In this document: positions 1-8,573 of the stretch, one piece after another | How positions within the stretch are numbered: the first letter of the stretch is position 1 | Layout: every line of letters begins with the position of its first letter | Assembly (NCBI RefSeq): GCF_009646115.1 | Contig: NZ_CP045720.1 | Location: forward strand, 1,612,001-1,676,000 | From: Pantoea eucalypti | Lineage (GTDB): Bacteria; Pseudomonadota; Gammaproteobacteria; Enterobacterales; Enterobacteriaceae | Length of the DNA: 64,000 nt | Reading direction: 5' to 3' | Made by a program: the position numbers and the translations under genes | The notes under the pieces: generated by a model | What the model was told of the DNA's origin: nothing | What the model saw: only the letters and a program-made list of their open reading frames with translations | The model's database searches: none

Positions 1-96
1 GCGAAAGCCTTTATGGCGTCGATGGTGAAGGGCGATCGCGGCGCAGCGCAAATCATCAGCGACACCGCCAGTCAGCTGTTTCATAAAAAGCATTAA
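1..96 (+). CDS. C-terminal end of an unidentified protein (partial)
   Basis: An open frame enters from the left edge and stops at TAA (94-96), giving the last 31 residues of a protein with an ending rich in Lys and His. The tail is helical and basic and shows no family motif, so no function is offered. It lies about 100 bp upstream of the SDR gene on the same strand. The GC-rich GCGTCCGGG stretch between them may be part of its 3' end. Confidence covers only that this is coding. Confidence 0.5.
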   Translation, partial: AKAFMASMVKGDRGAAQIISDTASQLFHKKH

Positions 97-194
97 GGGC
101 TAAGTGGGGCGGTCGCGTCTCACTAACCTTTATTCCCGGATGCCCTCGCGTCCGGGTCTTAAACCCCTTCATCATTCTCAACGGGAGTCTTGTT

Positions 195-1037
195 ATGACT
201 GCTCATTCCAGCCCTGTCTGGTTAATCTCGGGATGTTCGACCGGTTTTGGTCGTGAACTGGCGCAGCAGACGATTGCGCGTGGCTTTAAGGTCGTCGTCA
301 CGGCACGTGACACCGCGTCCATTGCCGATCTGGTTGAAGGACACGACAACGCATTGGCGGTGGCGCTGGATGTGACGCAGCAGTCGAGCATCGACCAGGC
401 CGTCAGTGCGGCCCTGGACACGTTCGGCACCATTGATGTGCTGGTAAACAACGCCGGTTACGGTTATCAGAGCTCAGTGGAAGAGGGTGTGGAAAGCGAA
501 ATCCGCGCGCAGTTTGATGCCAACGTCTTCGGTCTGTTTGCCCTGACCCGCGCCGTGCTGCCCGCAATGAGAAAGGCGCGTAGCGGCCACGTGATCAACA
601 TTACCTCAGTGGCAGGCTTAATCGGTTTTGCCAGCTCAGGCTACTACTCTGCCAGCAAACATGCGGTGGAAGGCTGGTCCGATTCGCTGGCGCTTGAAGC
701 CGGTCCGCTGGGCATTCACGTGACCTGTGTTGAGCCAGGTCCGTTCCGCACCGACTGGGCCGGACGCTCACTGCATCAGACGCCGAGCACGCTGCCAGAC
801 TATGCGGAGACCGCCGCCGCGCGGATGAAAGCGACCTCCGAATACAGCGGCACTCAGAAGGGCGATCCGGCGCGGGCCGCCGCGGCGATGATTGCTATTA
901 CCGAGCATGAAAACCCGCCACGTCATCTGGTGATGGGTGCCTGGGGCCATGACGCCGTGACAGGTAAGCTCAAAGAGCGTCTGGCTGAGATAGACGCGTG
1001 GAAACAGACGTCGGTGGAGACGGATTTTCCGGAATAG
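195..1037 (+). CDS. SDR family NAD(P)-dependent oxidoreductase
   Basis: A 280-residue classical short-chain dehydrogenase/reductase. The N-terminal cofactor motif SGCSTGFG lies at residues 12-19. NNAG is at 85-88, the catalytic Ser is at about 138, and the catalytic YxxxK pair is Tyr151 and Lys155. The start has an AACGGGAGT Shine-Dalgarno 9 bp upstream. The length is typical of uncharacterised enterobacterial SDRs that reduce aldehydes or ketones. The substrate cannot be read from sequence. It is a single gene, closed by a bidirectional hairpin at 1099-1121. Confidence 0.92.
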   Translation: MTAHSSPVWLISGCSTGFGRELAQQTIARGFKVVVTARDTASIADLVEGHDNALAVALDVTQQSSIDQAVSAALDTFGTIDVLVNNAGYGYQSSVEEGVESEIRAQFDANVFGLFALTRAVLPAMRKARSGHVINITSVAGLIGFASSGYYSASKHAVEGWSDSLALEAGPLGIHVTCVEPGPFRTDWAGRSLHQTPSTLPDYAETAAARMKATSEYSGTQKGDPARAAAAMIAITEHENPPRHLVMGAWGHDAVTGKLKERLAEIDAWKQTSVETDFPE

Positions 1038-1098
1038 AGGTGAATTGTGGGTGGCGGGAAGCCGCCTGCGGGTGAACCAGAAGCTATTAAAATACGAA

Positions 1099-1121
1099 AG
1101 GCCCGTTTATCGGGCCTTTGA
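1099..1121. terminator. Bidirectional rho-independent terminator
   Basis: The stem AAAGGCCCG/CGGGCCTTT has a four-base loop. A-rich sequence on the left and the T tract on the right let it act for the SDR gene (plus) and for the minus-strand two-gene cassette that ends at 1125. Confidence 0.8.
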
Positions 1122-1124
1122 GTG

Positions 1125-1352
1125 CTAATCGGGAATCTTTGCTTCCTGCATGTCGCGCGCATTCAGTTCTTTCAGCTTGCGGCGCAACAGGGCAGATGAC
1201 GAACGTTTTCTCGCCTGAGCTAACTGAGCTTTAATGGCGGGCAGATCGGGCCGGGCCAGCCACTCTGCAATCAAAAGTGCCCTTAACTCTTTATATCGGG
1301 TTTCAACCGGAGCTAAAGGGGTTGTTTCATCGTGTGTATCATAAAACGACAT
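1125..1352 (-). CDS. Small basic protein, second gene of an unknown two-gene cassette
   Basis: A 75-residue protein, largely helical. It has an acidic N-terminus and a basic RKRSSSALLRRKLKEL stretch in the C-terminal half that could bind nucleic acid or a partner. Its start lies inside the end of the upstream gene (14 bp overlap), so the two are almost certainly translated together. I recognise no family. A toxin-antitoxin or immunity arrangement is possible but not shown. It ends at the bidirectional terminator. Confidence 0.6.
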   Translation of the reverse strand: MSFYDTHDETTPLAPVETRYKELRALLIAEWLARPDLPAIKAQLAQARKRSSSALLRRKLKELNARDMQEAKIPD

Positions 1353-1905
1353 AGCAAGCTCTCCCTGTAGTCACTACTTTATAAGCCTGGAAACAGTCCG
1401 GGATTAAAGGTTGCGGCGCTTTCTTCGGCAACCCTGTTCGGCGATTGTAGCGTAGTTCATTTTTTAACCCAAGCATGGCGTCGTAGATCTCTTCCAGAGG
1501 AGTCGGACGATTGCGTTCAACGATCTCGCCAGACGCAGGCTGGAAAACAAAACCGCCGATAGAGAAGCTTTCATGGTGTGCCATTAACGCAAGTACTACA
1601 CTTTTTAAAACGACTGCACTACCTAATCCGGGAATGCTGATGTGGCGAAAATCGCTCATGCACTCCAGACCATCGCACACGTCAAAACAGACCTCAGCCA
1701 GCCCGTTAACAGGAAAGGAGATACCGGGTGGCATCCGATATCCGATGCGGGTAAAGGTCTGTTCATCTATCCGGTCGCCAACGATGACAGTGTAAGTTTC
1801 GCTGCCGCCAACAAAAACGTAGCTGTGATAAATCTGGCGGTCATAAATAAATCTTTTTCGTCTGATTTCGTAGTTTTCGAGATAAATATCTTCTTCAATA
1901 CGCAC
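1339..1905 (-). CDS. Unknown 188-residue protein, first gene of the cassette
   Basis: A soluble mixed alpha/beta protein with no signal peptide or membrane segment. Visible features are a Tyr-rich N-terminus (residues 8-30), a Cys-containing DVCDGLECM segment near the middle and a YNRRTG loop in the C-terminal half. I do not recognise the family. It overlaps the following 75-residue gene by 14 bp, indicating an operon, and both are more AT-rich than the amidase operon to the right. Together with gap 1906-2220 this looks like a small acquired island. Confidence 0.6.
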   Translation of the reverse strand: MRIEEDIYLENYEIRRKRFIYDRQIYHSYVFVGGSETYTVIVGDRIDEQTFTRIGYRMPPGISFPVNGLAEVCFDVCDGLECMSDFRHISIPGLGSAVVLKSVVLALMAHHESFSIGGFVFQPASGEIVERNRPTPLEEIYDAMLGLKNELRYNRRTGLPKKAPQPLIPDCFQAYKVVTTGRACYVVL

Positions 1906-2220
1906 TTCTCATCCCTGCCGTAACATATGAATCCCTGAAACTCGATTTTTCAGTTCCTGCTCAGCACCGTCAATCATCCATGGTAAAAGTGAGGTTATTC
2001 ATTCCAGCATTTCAGCCGCTGTTGCGCATTAACAACACCGTTCTGTAAGCCAGCCCACAAACCATTCACCTGGCACGCACCCTTATTGCGCAGCCCTGCG
2101 CCATCACTGTGCTGAAAAAATAAACAGCGACCCGCTTCTGACACCATAAGAATTCGATCTTGTATCCCAGCCCGTATTCCACCTCGCATCCCTGACCCAG
2201 CCCCTTGAGTTCGCGGCTAT
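1906..2220. other. Intergenic, no gene supported
   Basis: About 315 bp between the unknown cassette and the sigma-54 promoter. A 64-codon minus-strand frame at 1995-2189 has no clear ribosome binding site and no recognisable motif, so I do not call it. The stretch may hold activator (NtrC-like) sites for the promoter at 2221, but none is convincing by eye. Confidence 0.5.
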
Positions 2221-2237
2221 CTGGCACGCTTCATGCA
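2221..2237 (+). promoter_or_regulatory. Sigma-54 (RpoN) -24/-12 promoter
   Basis: CTGGCACGCTTCATGCA matches the RpoN consensus YTGGCACGRNNNTTGCW at all but two positions, with the invariant GG and GC at the right spacing. The expected transcription start is near 2248, 24 bp before the amidase start codon. It implies nitrogen (or another enhancer-binding-protein) control of the three-gene operon that follows. Confidence 0.8.
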
Positions 2238-2271
2238 CTAGCTCATGGGTACACTTTTGGCGAGGTAACCC

Positions 2272-3708
2272 ATGTTTGACTCCTTTTTAGACGACGATGC
2301 CACCACGATGGCCGCTCTGATCCGCAACGGGGAAGTATCAGCCTGCGAACTGACCGCTGCGGCGCTGGCGAGGATGGAACAGCGTGAACCGACGGTGCAG
2401 GCCTTTTGCACCCCGACACCCGAGCTTGCGATGGCACAGGCTAAAGCCATAGATGACCGACGTGCGCGGGGAGAAACACTGGGCGCGCTGGCAGGCGTGC
2501 CGCTGGCGGTAAAAGATCTCATCTGCACCGCAAACGTCCGCACTACCTCCGGTTCAGCAGCATACAAAGAGTTCGTACCGGAAGATGACGACATCACGGT
2601 GGAACGGCTACTGGCCGCCGACGCCATTCTGCTGGGTAAAACCACCGCGCCGGAGTTCGGCTACAGCGGCGTCGGGCACAATCCGCTTTTTCCGTCGCCA
2701 CGTAATCCCTGGAATCTGGCGATGACGCCGGGCGGTTCCAGCGCGGGTTCCGGGGCGGCGGTGGCGGCACGCCTTTGCCCGATTGCACTGGGCAGCGATG
2801 GCGGCGGGTCAGTGCGTATTCCGGCGGCGCACTGCGGCATTTTTGGCTTCAAGGCGTCGATGGGGCGGGTGCCGTTATGGCCCGGCTGTCGTGATGAACG
2901 CTATCCCGGCGTGTCGAGTTGGGAGTCGCTGGAGCATATCGGGCCGATGACGCGCAGCGTGCGCGATGCCGCCCTGATGATGTCACTGATGGCAGGACCG
3001 GATATGCGGGACCGCCACTCGATCCCCTGCAGCGACGTTGACTGGCTGGGTGCACCAGAACATCTGCCTGGCAAGTTGCGTATCGCATTCAGCGCAGATT
3101 TTGGCTATGTGGCCGTTGACCCGGAAGTCCGCGCTGTTGTCAGCGCGGCGGTAAGGCGATTTGCTGCTGAAATCGGTGCGGAACTGGAGCTGGCCGATCC
3201 TGGCTTCCCGGATCCGTCAGCCGCTTTTGGCGCACTGGTGGCGATGGAAAGTGATCTCACCGGCATGCGCCAGATGATGGCGGAGCAGGGCAGCACAATG
3301 TCACCGCATCTGGTCGCTATGTTACAGCGCGACTGGCGGGCAGAGAACTTTACCGATGCCATCGCCACCCGCAAAGCGGTCAGCAATAGCCTGTGGCGCT
3401 TTATGCAGCGCTTTGATCTGTTGATCACGCCGACGCTGGCCGTGCCGCCGTTTCCGCTGGGAATGCAGGGACCGGAGATCATTGATAGTCGCATGGTTCG
3501 CAACGATCACTGGCTCTCATTCTGCTTCCCGTTCAATTTCACCGGCCAGCCCGCCGCGTCAGTGCCTGCAGGTTTCACCGCCAGCGGCCTGCCGGTCGGT
3601 ATGCAGATTGTTGGTCGTCATCTTGATGATGCTTTAGTGCTGGCTGCCAGTGCCGCTTTCGAGCGCATTCAGCCGTGGAATCACCTTCAACCCGGAATCG
3701 CCCAATGA
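2272..3708 (+). CDS. Amidase (amidase signature family)
   Basis: 478 residues, the usual size for an amidase-signature hydrolase, which releases ammonia from an amide. The Ser-cisSer-Lys triad is in place: Lys81 (VPLAVKD), Ser156 in GGSSAGS and nucleophile Ser180 in GSDGGGSVRIP, with the 75 and 24 residue spacings seen in fatty acid amide hydrolase. GatA-like and AtzE/AtzF-like enzymes are relatives, but no GatB/C partner is nearby. Its stop overlaps the start of the permease (ATGA). A sigma-54 promoter and a following isochorismatase-fold hydrolase suggest nitrogen scavenging from an amide, ureide or biuret-type compound. The substrate is inferred. Confidence 0.9.
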   Translation: MFDSFLDDDATTMAALIRNGEVSACELTAAALARMEQREPTVQAFCTPTPELAMAQAKAIDDRRARGETLGALAGVPLAVKDLICTANVRTTSGSAAYKEFVPEDDDITVERLLAADAILLGKTTAPEFGYSGVGHNPLFPSPRNPWNLAMTPGGSSAGSGAAVAARLCPIALGSDGGGSVRIPAAHCGIFGFKASMGRVPLWPGCRDERYPGVSSWESLEHIGPMTRSVRDAALMMSLMAGPDMRDRHSIPCSDVDWLGAPEHLPGKLRIAFSADFGYVAVDPEVRAVVSAAVRRFAAEIGAELELADPGFPDPSAAFGALVAMESDLTGMRQMMAEQGSTMSPHLVAMLQRDWRAENFTDAIATRKAVSNSLWRFMQRFDLLITPTLAVPPFPLGMQGPEIIDSRMVRNDHWLSFCFPFNFTGQPAASVPAGFTASGLPVGMQIVGRHLDDALVLAASAAFERIQPWNHLQPGIAQ

Positions 3709-5021
3709 AAACGTCTGACACACCTGCGCTGGAGCAGGAATTTGAACATGAGCCGGTGCCGCTGACGCATCGTCATTCAACCCGCTCTGTTTCAGCGGTC
3801 TGGTTTGGATTCCCGATGATCCTCACCAATGCGCTGTTTGGCGGCATCATTACCTGGCATCTGGGCTTCTGGCCCGCGCTGATCGCCATTCTGCTGGGCA
3901 ACCTGGTGCTGTTCGCCTATGTCGGCGCGCTGAGCTGGTACGCCGGTAACAGCGGGATGAACTTTGCTTTACAGGCTAGACGCACCTTTGGCAGCAAAGG
4001 CTACATCCTGGTCTCGGGTTTTCTCTCGACGGTGGTGATCGGCTGGTATGCCTTCCAGACCGGCCTTACCGGCACGGTGATTAATCAGACCTTCGGCTGG
4101 AATGCGCTGGCGGTGACGGCCTTTGCCATGATCCTCTACACCGGCATCACGTTCCTGGGCGTGCGGGCGCTGTCCGTGCTGGGGATGATCGCCGCGCCGC
4201 TGTTTGTGGTGCTCGGGATGGTGGCACTGTGGCTGATCAGCAAACAGCACGACTTCTCCGTGGTGACGCAGTGGAAAGGCAGCGCCAGCGCCGCCGGCGC
4301 AATGAGCATGGGCACCGCCGTCACCATGGTGGTGGCCGGTTTTGCCGACTCCGGCACCATGACCGCTGACTTTACCCGCTGGTCGAAGAATGGACGCTCA
4401 GCGGTCATCGCTGCCTTCTCCGCTTTTCCGGTTGCGAACGTCATCTCGTATCTGTTCGGCGTGGTAATTGTAGCCGTGGGCGCGGCGGTGGATCCGCTGA
4501 CCAATGGCGGTAACTTCCTGCCGATGCTGATGGGGCACAGTGCCATCCTGTCGGTGGTGGCCTGCCTGTTTGTCTTTATCAATCTGGGATCGGTCTGCAC
4601 ACACTGCCTCTACAACGGCGCAGTGGGTTTCAGTCATCTGTTCAGCAGCAAAATGCGTCTGTGGACGCTGATCCTCGGCGCCATTGGTGGCGCGCTGGCA
4701 CTGGCGGGCGTCTGGTCTTACTTCCTGGAGTGGCTCAGCCTGCTCGGGATCGTGGTGCCACCATTTGGTGCTGTGATGATTGTGGATTTGATCTTTATGG
4801 CGCGCATCAGTGAGCAGCGTCCGGCTCAGCGATTCCGTGGTACAGCGTTTGCCGCCTGGGCAATAGGTAGCCTGTGTGCGGTGATCGCTCATGTGGCTTT
4901 CCCGCAGTTCGGTGAAGCAGTGATTGGTCTGGTGACCGCCGCCATCAGCTACAGCGTGATCAGCAAAATGCGCATGCCGCGCCCGGTAATGGAGAACAGC
5001 AATGCCCGATTACAGCGTTAA
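3705..5021 (+). CDS. NCS1 family cytosine/purine-type permease
   Basis: 438 residues, about 12 membrane helices, with a short hydrophilic N-terminus ending in HRHSTRS before the first helix, as in CodB-type NCS1 transporters. The start at 3705 overlaps the amidase stop as ATGA. An upstream in-frame Met at 3675 would lie deep within the amidase gene and is less likely. It probably imports the nitrogen compound attacked by the flanking hydrolases. NCS1 members carry cytosine, allantoin, hydantoin or uracil, so the exact substrate is open. Confidence 0.88.
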   Translation: MKTSDTPALEQEFEHEPVPLTHRHSTRSVSAVWFGFPMILTNALFGGIITWHLGFWPALIAILLGNLVLFAYVGALSWYAGNSGMNFALQARRTFGSKGYILVSGFLSTVVIGWYAFQTGLTGTVINQTFGWNALAVTAFAMILYTGITFLGVRALSVLGMIAAPLFVVLGMVALWLISKQHDFSVVTQWKGSASAAGAMSMGTAVTMVVAGFADSGTMTADFTRWSKNGRSAVIAAFSAFPVANVISYLFGVVIVAVGAAVDPLTNGGNFLPMLMGHSAILSVVACLFVFINLGSVCTHCLYNGAVGFSHLFSSKMRLWTLILGAIGGALALAGVWSYFLEWLSLLGIVVPPFGAVMIVDLIFMARISEQRPAQRFRGTAFAAWAIGSLCAVIAHVAFPQFGEAVIGLVTAAISYSVISKMRMPRPVMENSNARLQR

Positions 5022-5688
5022 TTCAACCCCTTACGCCTGGCCTTTTGACGGCAGTTTCACCCCGGCTGACACGGCGTTAATTGTGATTGATATGCAGACC
5101 GACTTCTGTGGCGTCGGCGGCTATGTCGATAGCATGGGCTATGACGTCAGCCTGACCCGCGCACCCATCGCCCCGTTGCAGCAGGTGCTGGCCGCGATGC
5201 GCGCCCGGCAGTTTCCGATTATTCATACCCGTGAAGGGCATCGGCCCGACCTCAGCGATTTGCCCGCCAATAAACGGTGGCGTTCGAGACGGATGAATGC
5301 CGGCATTGGCGATGTCGGACCTTGCGGCCGCATTCTGGTGCGCGGCGAGCCAGGCTGGGAGATTATTCCGGAGCTGGCCCCGTTGCCGGATGAGGTCGTG
5401 ATTGATAAGCCAGGTAAGGGGTCATTTTACGCCACCGATCTGGAGCTGATACTGCGCAGTCGTGGCATACGTAATCTGATTCTCACCGGTATAACCACCG
5501 ATGTCTGCGTTCATACCACGCTACGTGAAGCCAACGATCGCGGTTTCGAGTGTCTGGTGTTATCTGATTGCTGTGCCGCAACGGAGCGGCGTCATCATGA
5601 GGCGGCGCTGAGTATGATCCATATGCAGGGCGGCATCTTTGGCGCGGTTGCCACCTCTGCCGCACTGCTGGACAGCCTGGGCAGTTAG
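5002..5688 (+). CDS. Isochorismatase-fold cysteine hydrolase (RutB/biuret hydrolase type)
   Basis: 228 residues with the cysteine-hydrolase triad: Asp30 (VIDMQTDF), Lys136 ([13 protein letters not shown]) and Cys169 (TTDVCVHTT). It resembles the RutB/biuret hydrolase branch, which splits carbamoyl compounds to ammonia and a carbamate or acid, more than true isochorismatases. It overlaps the permease end by 20 bp with its own GGAGA site. With the amidase it could degrade a two-step ureide such as biuret to allophanate and onward. This is inference from fold and context. Confidence 0.87.
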   Translation: MPDYSVNSTPYAWPFDGSFTPADTALIVIDMQTDFCGVGGYVDSMGYDVSLTRAPIAPLQQVLAAMRARQFPIIHTREGHRPDLSDLPANKRWRSRRMNAGIGDVGPCGRILVRGEPGWEIIPELAPLPDEVVIDKPGKGSFYATDLELILRSRGIRNLILTGITTDVCVHTTLREANDRGFECLVLSDCCAATERRHHEAALSMIHMQGGIFGAVATSAALLDSLGS

Positions 5689-5780
5689 TCTTTCTGGCGG
5701 ATAACCTGAGCGTACAACTCCGCTCAGGCTATCCCGTCAGGCGATGATACCTGCCTGACTGTCTGGCGCCGCTCTCTTCA

Positions 5781-5996
5781 TCAGCGTTTCAGGTCGGGCA
5801 CCGCCTGACTGAACAGATCGCTCTGAAGCTGATTACAACCTGCATCCGCCAGTGCAGACATCTGCCCCTGTGTTTTCACGCCTTCTGCTATGACCATCAG
5901 GCCCAAAGGCTGAACCAGCTTCATCACCGATTCAATACTTGCTACTGAATTTTCCGCTACGCCGGGCGGGATAGTCCGACCGCTCGCTTGGGCCAT
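5781..5996 (-). pseudogene. C-terminal remnant of an EAL-domain protein
   Basis: The frame encodes the last part of an EAL (cyclic-di-GMP phosphodiesterase) domain: a VIAEGVKTQGQ segment, then ALADAGCNQLQSDLF matching the usual GC-x-QG-x-LF end of the domain. The catalytic EAL motif and the whole N-terminal half are missing, and the frame is lost upstream of 5996. It lies between the cysteine hydrolase and the MscS gene with no start signals. Read as a decaying fragment. Confidence 0.65.
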
Positions 5997-6163
5997 TGAG
6001 GTAAATCTGCCGCATCACCGCGCATTTCCTGCCAACTTCGCTGCAATGGTTCATACTCATGGGCGCTAAATGTGTTACGAACGGATAGCCGTGCAGACAA
6101 CGGTTACTGAGTTTGTCACTTCGCTGACAGCCTGAGGTTGCCAGCTGACTATAAGGGAAAATA

Positions 6164-7255
6164 ATGCCATTGTTATTCGGTGAGTTATCTGGTTTCCCGT
6201 CATGGGTGCCTGTTGTATTACTCGTCTCGCTTTCGTTTATCGTGGGCTTCCTGGCCCGGCTTATCCTGCTGGCCTTTATCCGCTACTGGCAGAGTCGCGA
6301 CAGAAAGCTGTTCAAATCCCTTGAGAAGCACCTTAGCGGGTCCATGTTCTTTTTCGTACCGCTATTAATGATCAATGTCGGGATTAACTACATTAACTTT
6401 CACCCTGAGTCGCTTGAGTTAATCACTAACATCATCAACGTCTTTATTATTATGTCATTCTGTTCGGTCCTGATACGGCTGACCAATGTGGCGCAGGATA
6501 TGCTCTATATCCGCTATGACATTAATATTTCGAATAATCTTCGTGCACGAAAAATTCGTACGCAGATTATCTATGTCAAAAAAGTGGTTATTGTCATCCT
6601 GGTACTGTTCTGCATTTCACTGATACTGTTGAGCTTTCCTGGCGTCCGTAAATTCGGCACCACTATTCTGGCCGGTGCAGGTGTTGCCGGTATCATTATT
6701 GGTTTCGCCTTACAGAAGTCGCTGGTTAATCTGTTTGCCGGTATTCAGATCGCCTTTACCCAGCCTATCAAAATTGATGACGCGGTGGTGGTGGAAAAAG
6801 AGTGGGGCTGGATTGAGGAGATCAACCTGACCTATGTGGTAGTGCGCATCTGGGATCTGCGTCGTCTGGTGCTGCCGATTACTTATTTCACCGAGAATCC
6901 GTTTCAGAACTGGACACGCAACAATGCCCAGATTTTAGGCTCGGTGTTTCTCTACGTAGATTACTCCATGCCGCTGGAGCCGCTGCGCAGGCAGTTTGAA
7001 AAAGTCCTCAGTGAAACCAAACTCTGGGATGGGGAAACTTCCGTGCTTCAGGTGACCGACACCACTGAGAAAACAATGACTATCAGGATGCTGATGACTG
7101 CCCAGAACTCCCCAATTGCCTTTGATTTACGCTGCTACGTGCGGGAAAAGATGATTGAGTTTATTCAGCAGAATTACCCGGAAAGCCTGCCACAGGTGAG
7201 GGCGTCACTGACGGATAGCGGGGGTGAAAAGTCAGCAAGGGAAATAGCTGAATAG
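6164..7255 (+). CDS. MscS family mechanosensitive ion channel
   Basis: 363 residues. Hydrophobic segments lie at about 12-35, 55-75, 90-110 and 135-160. Then comes the Gly/Ala-rich pore helix GAGVAGIIIGFALQK at about 170-185 and the LVNLFAGIQI segment, leading into the cytoplasmic beta domain that opens the vestibule. It is longer than E. coli MscS (286) and shorter than MscK, like YbdG/YnaI-type channels. It probably releases solutes on hypo-osmotic shock. It stands alone between pseudogene fragments. Confidence 0.9.
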   Translation: MPLLFGELSGFPSWVPVVLLVSLSFIVGFLARLILLAFIRYWQSRDRKLFKSLEKHLSGSMFFFVPLLMINVGINYINFHPESLELITNIINVFIIMSFCSVLIRLTNVAQDMLYIRYDINISNNLRARKIRTQIIYVKKVVIVILVLFCISLILLSFPGVRKFGTTILAGAGVAGIIIGFALQKSLVNLFAGIQIAFTQPIKIDDAVVVEKEWGWIEEINLTYVVVRIWDLRRLVLPITYFTENPFQNWTRNNAQILGSVFLYVDYSMPLEPLRRQFEKVLSETKLWDGETSVLQVTDTTEKTMTIRMLMTAQNSPIAFDLRCYVREKMIEFIQQNYPESLPQVRASLTDSGGEKSAREIAE

Positions 7256-7334
7256 CGGGTTTTGAGGTGCGGAACGGCGTTTACTGTTGCAAACAGGCGT
7301 CAACGCGTAAAGCCTTAAACAGGCCATACCGACA

Positions 7335-7574
7335 GGGGGGCTTGTCGGTGCCGCCCGATGCCAGCGTATCGACCACCCTGGCGCCTGAGTCCGCAGAGGT
7401 GACAAAGAGCACGGCCACCATCGCCATGGCAATAAAGGAGAGCAGCGAGCTGAAGGGGAAGTGCTCAGGGAAGTTGAACAGTGCCAGCGTCTGATTGCTC
7501 ATGACCGTTTGCGCCAGGTCAGTGGCACCCTGCTGCACAATCAGCCAGATTGCGCTGTTGCCGAAAAAGTCATC
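7335..7574 (-). pseudogene. Fragment of a BCCT (betaine/choline) transporter
   Basis: About 80 codons on the minus strand carry the BCCT hallmark FVTSADSGARVVDTLASGG (about 80-98 of the open frame), preceded by a hydrophobic segment with ALFNF-x-EHFPFSSLLSFIA. Only the region around membrane helices 8-9 remains. No start, no substrate-site helix 4 and no C-terminus are present. It abuts an opposite-strand SulP remnant at about 7570, so a rearrangement joined two broken transporters. Confidence 0.72.
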
Positions 7575-8006
7575 CAGCGCAGCGTAGCGACCGTTGCCGT
7601 GGTGGTGGCCACCCACAATCTGGCGTTTGGGCACTGACCGGCATGCTGATTGCGTCTCTGAACTTTGCCACCAAAGTGGCCTGCTTTATGGCGGTCTCCT
7701 CTGTGCTGAAGGGCGAGACACGCACCTATACCGTAACCGGGCAGGTCTTCTTTGCCTCGGCTGAACGGTTTATCCATCACTTCGACTTCCACGAGGCGCT
7801 GGATCGCGTGGTCATCGACGTGTCGCTCACCCATTTCTGGGACATCACGTCGGTCAGCGTGCTGGACCGCATCGTAATTAAGTTCCGCCGTCAAAGGTGC
7901 CGACGTGGACGTCAGAGGCATGAACGAGGCGATCCGCACTCTCGTTGACCGCTTTGGTGTGCATGACAAACCCGAAGAAGTTGAAAAGCTGATGGGCAGC
8001 CGCTAG
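7570..8006 (+). pseudogene. C-terminal remnant of a SulP anion transporter (STAS domain), frameshifted
   Basis: Reading from about 7570, the segment VATHNLAFG and then, after a frameshift near 7628, LTGMLIASLNFATKV match the last membrane part of SulP/SLC26 carriers. A STAS domain follows: YTVTGQVFFASAERF, then VVIDVSLTHFWDITSV. A second frameshift near 7893 restores the true end (MNEAIRTLVDRFG...MGSR, stop at 8006). The N-terminal transporter core is absent. Clearly non-functional. Confidence 0.75.
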
Positions 8007-8573
8007 CCCTGATGCACGTGCTGGAAAAAAGATCCTCCCGCAGGTTCCGGACTGAATGTTAAAGCAGGCCTGTTAATGATTTTTCATTTGCATAATCGGC
8101 TGCTTACAAAATTAAGTAACGCGTTGACCTCGTATTCTTATTCTGGAAAACAAGAAGGCTGAAATGCCCTTTGTCCCTGTCCTTCCGGTAATACCTTTCC
8201 AGGTAAAAACACAAAGCTTAATAAAACCTTAAGATCTGACGGCTATTTCTCTCTATTTATTCAGTTAACATGCTATTCCGTCTCATGCCTTTTAATTTGT
8301 ATTACAAAATCAGAAGCCTGCGGAATAGTTTATCGCTTTTTTTTCACCAGAGCCTTTCAGGTTAGAGTCTGAATGATAACCCGGTAAATTATCAGGGTCT
8401 TAATTTACACGGCCAGATACGAATATTAAGAGAGGTGATCTGCATCAATAAATATCATTATTTAAGGGCGGGTGATGAAAGTGGCTCTAATAAATATCGT
8501 CGCTATGCCGATATGTAACGTAACCCTGAGGAAATGTCAGTCTCAGGTACTTTTCAACACCAGGATTATTAAA
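8007..8573. other. AT-rich intergenic region upstream of a chemoreceptor
   Basis: About 570 bp, markedly AT-rich relative to neighbours, with no gene. An open frame extends from 8472 in front of the MCP, but the MCP start at 8574 has its own AGGA site, so 8472-8573 is read as leader. I could not find a convincing sigma-28 promoter here. Confidence 0.5.

Noticed and set aside
8340..8400. Sigma-28 promoter for the first chemoreceptor
   Set aside because: Candidate -10-like GATAAC sequences lack a -35 at the right distance.
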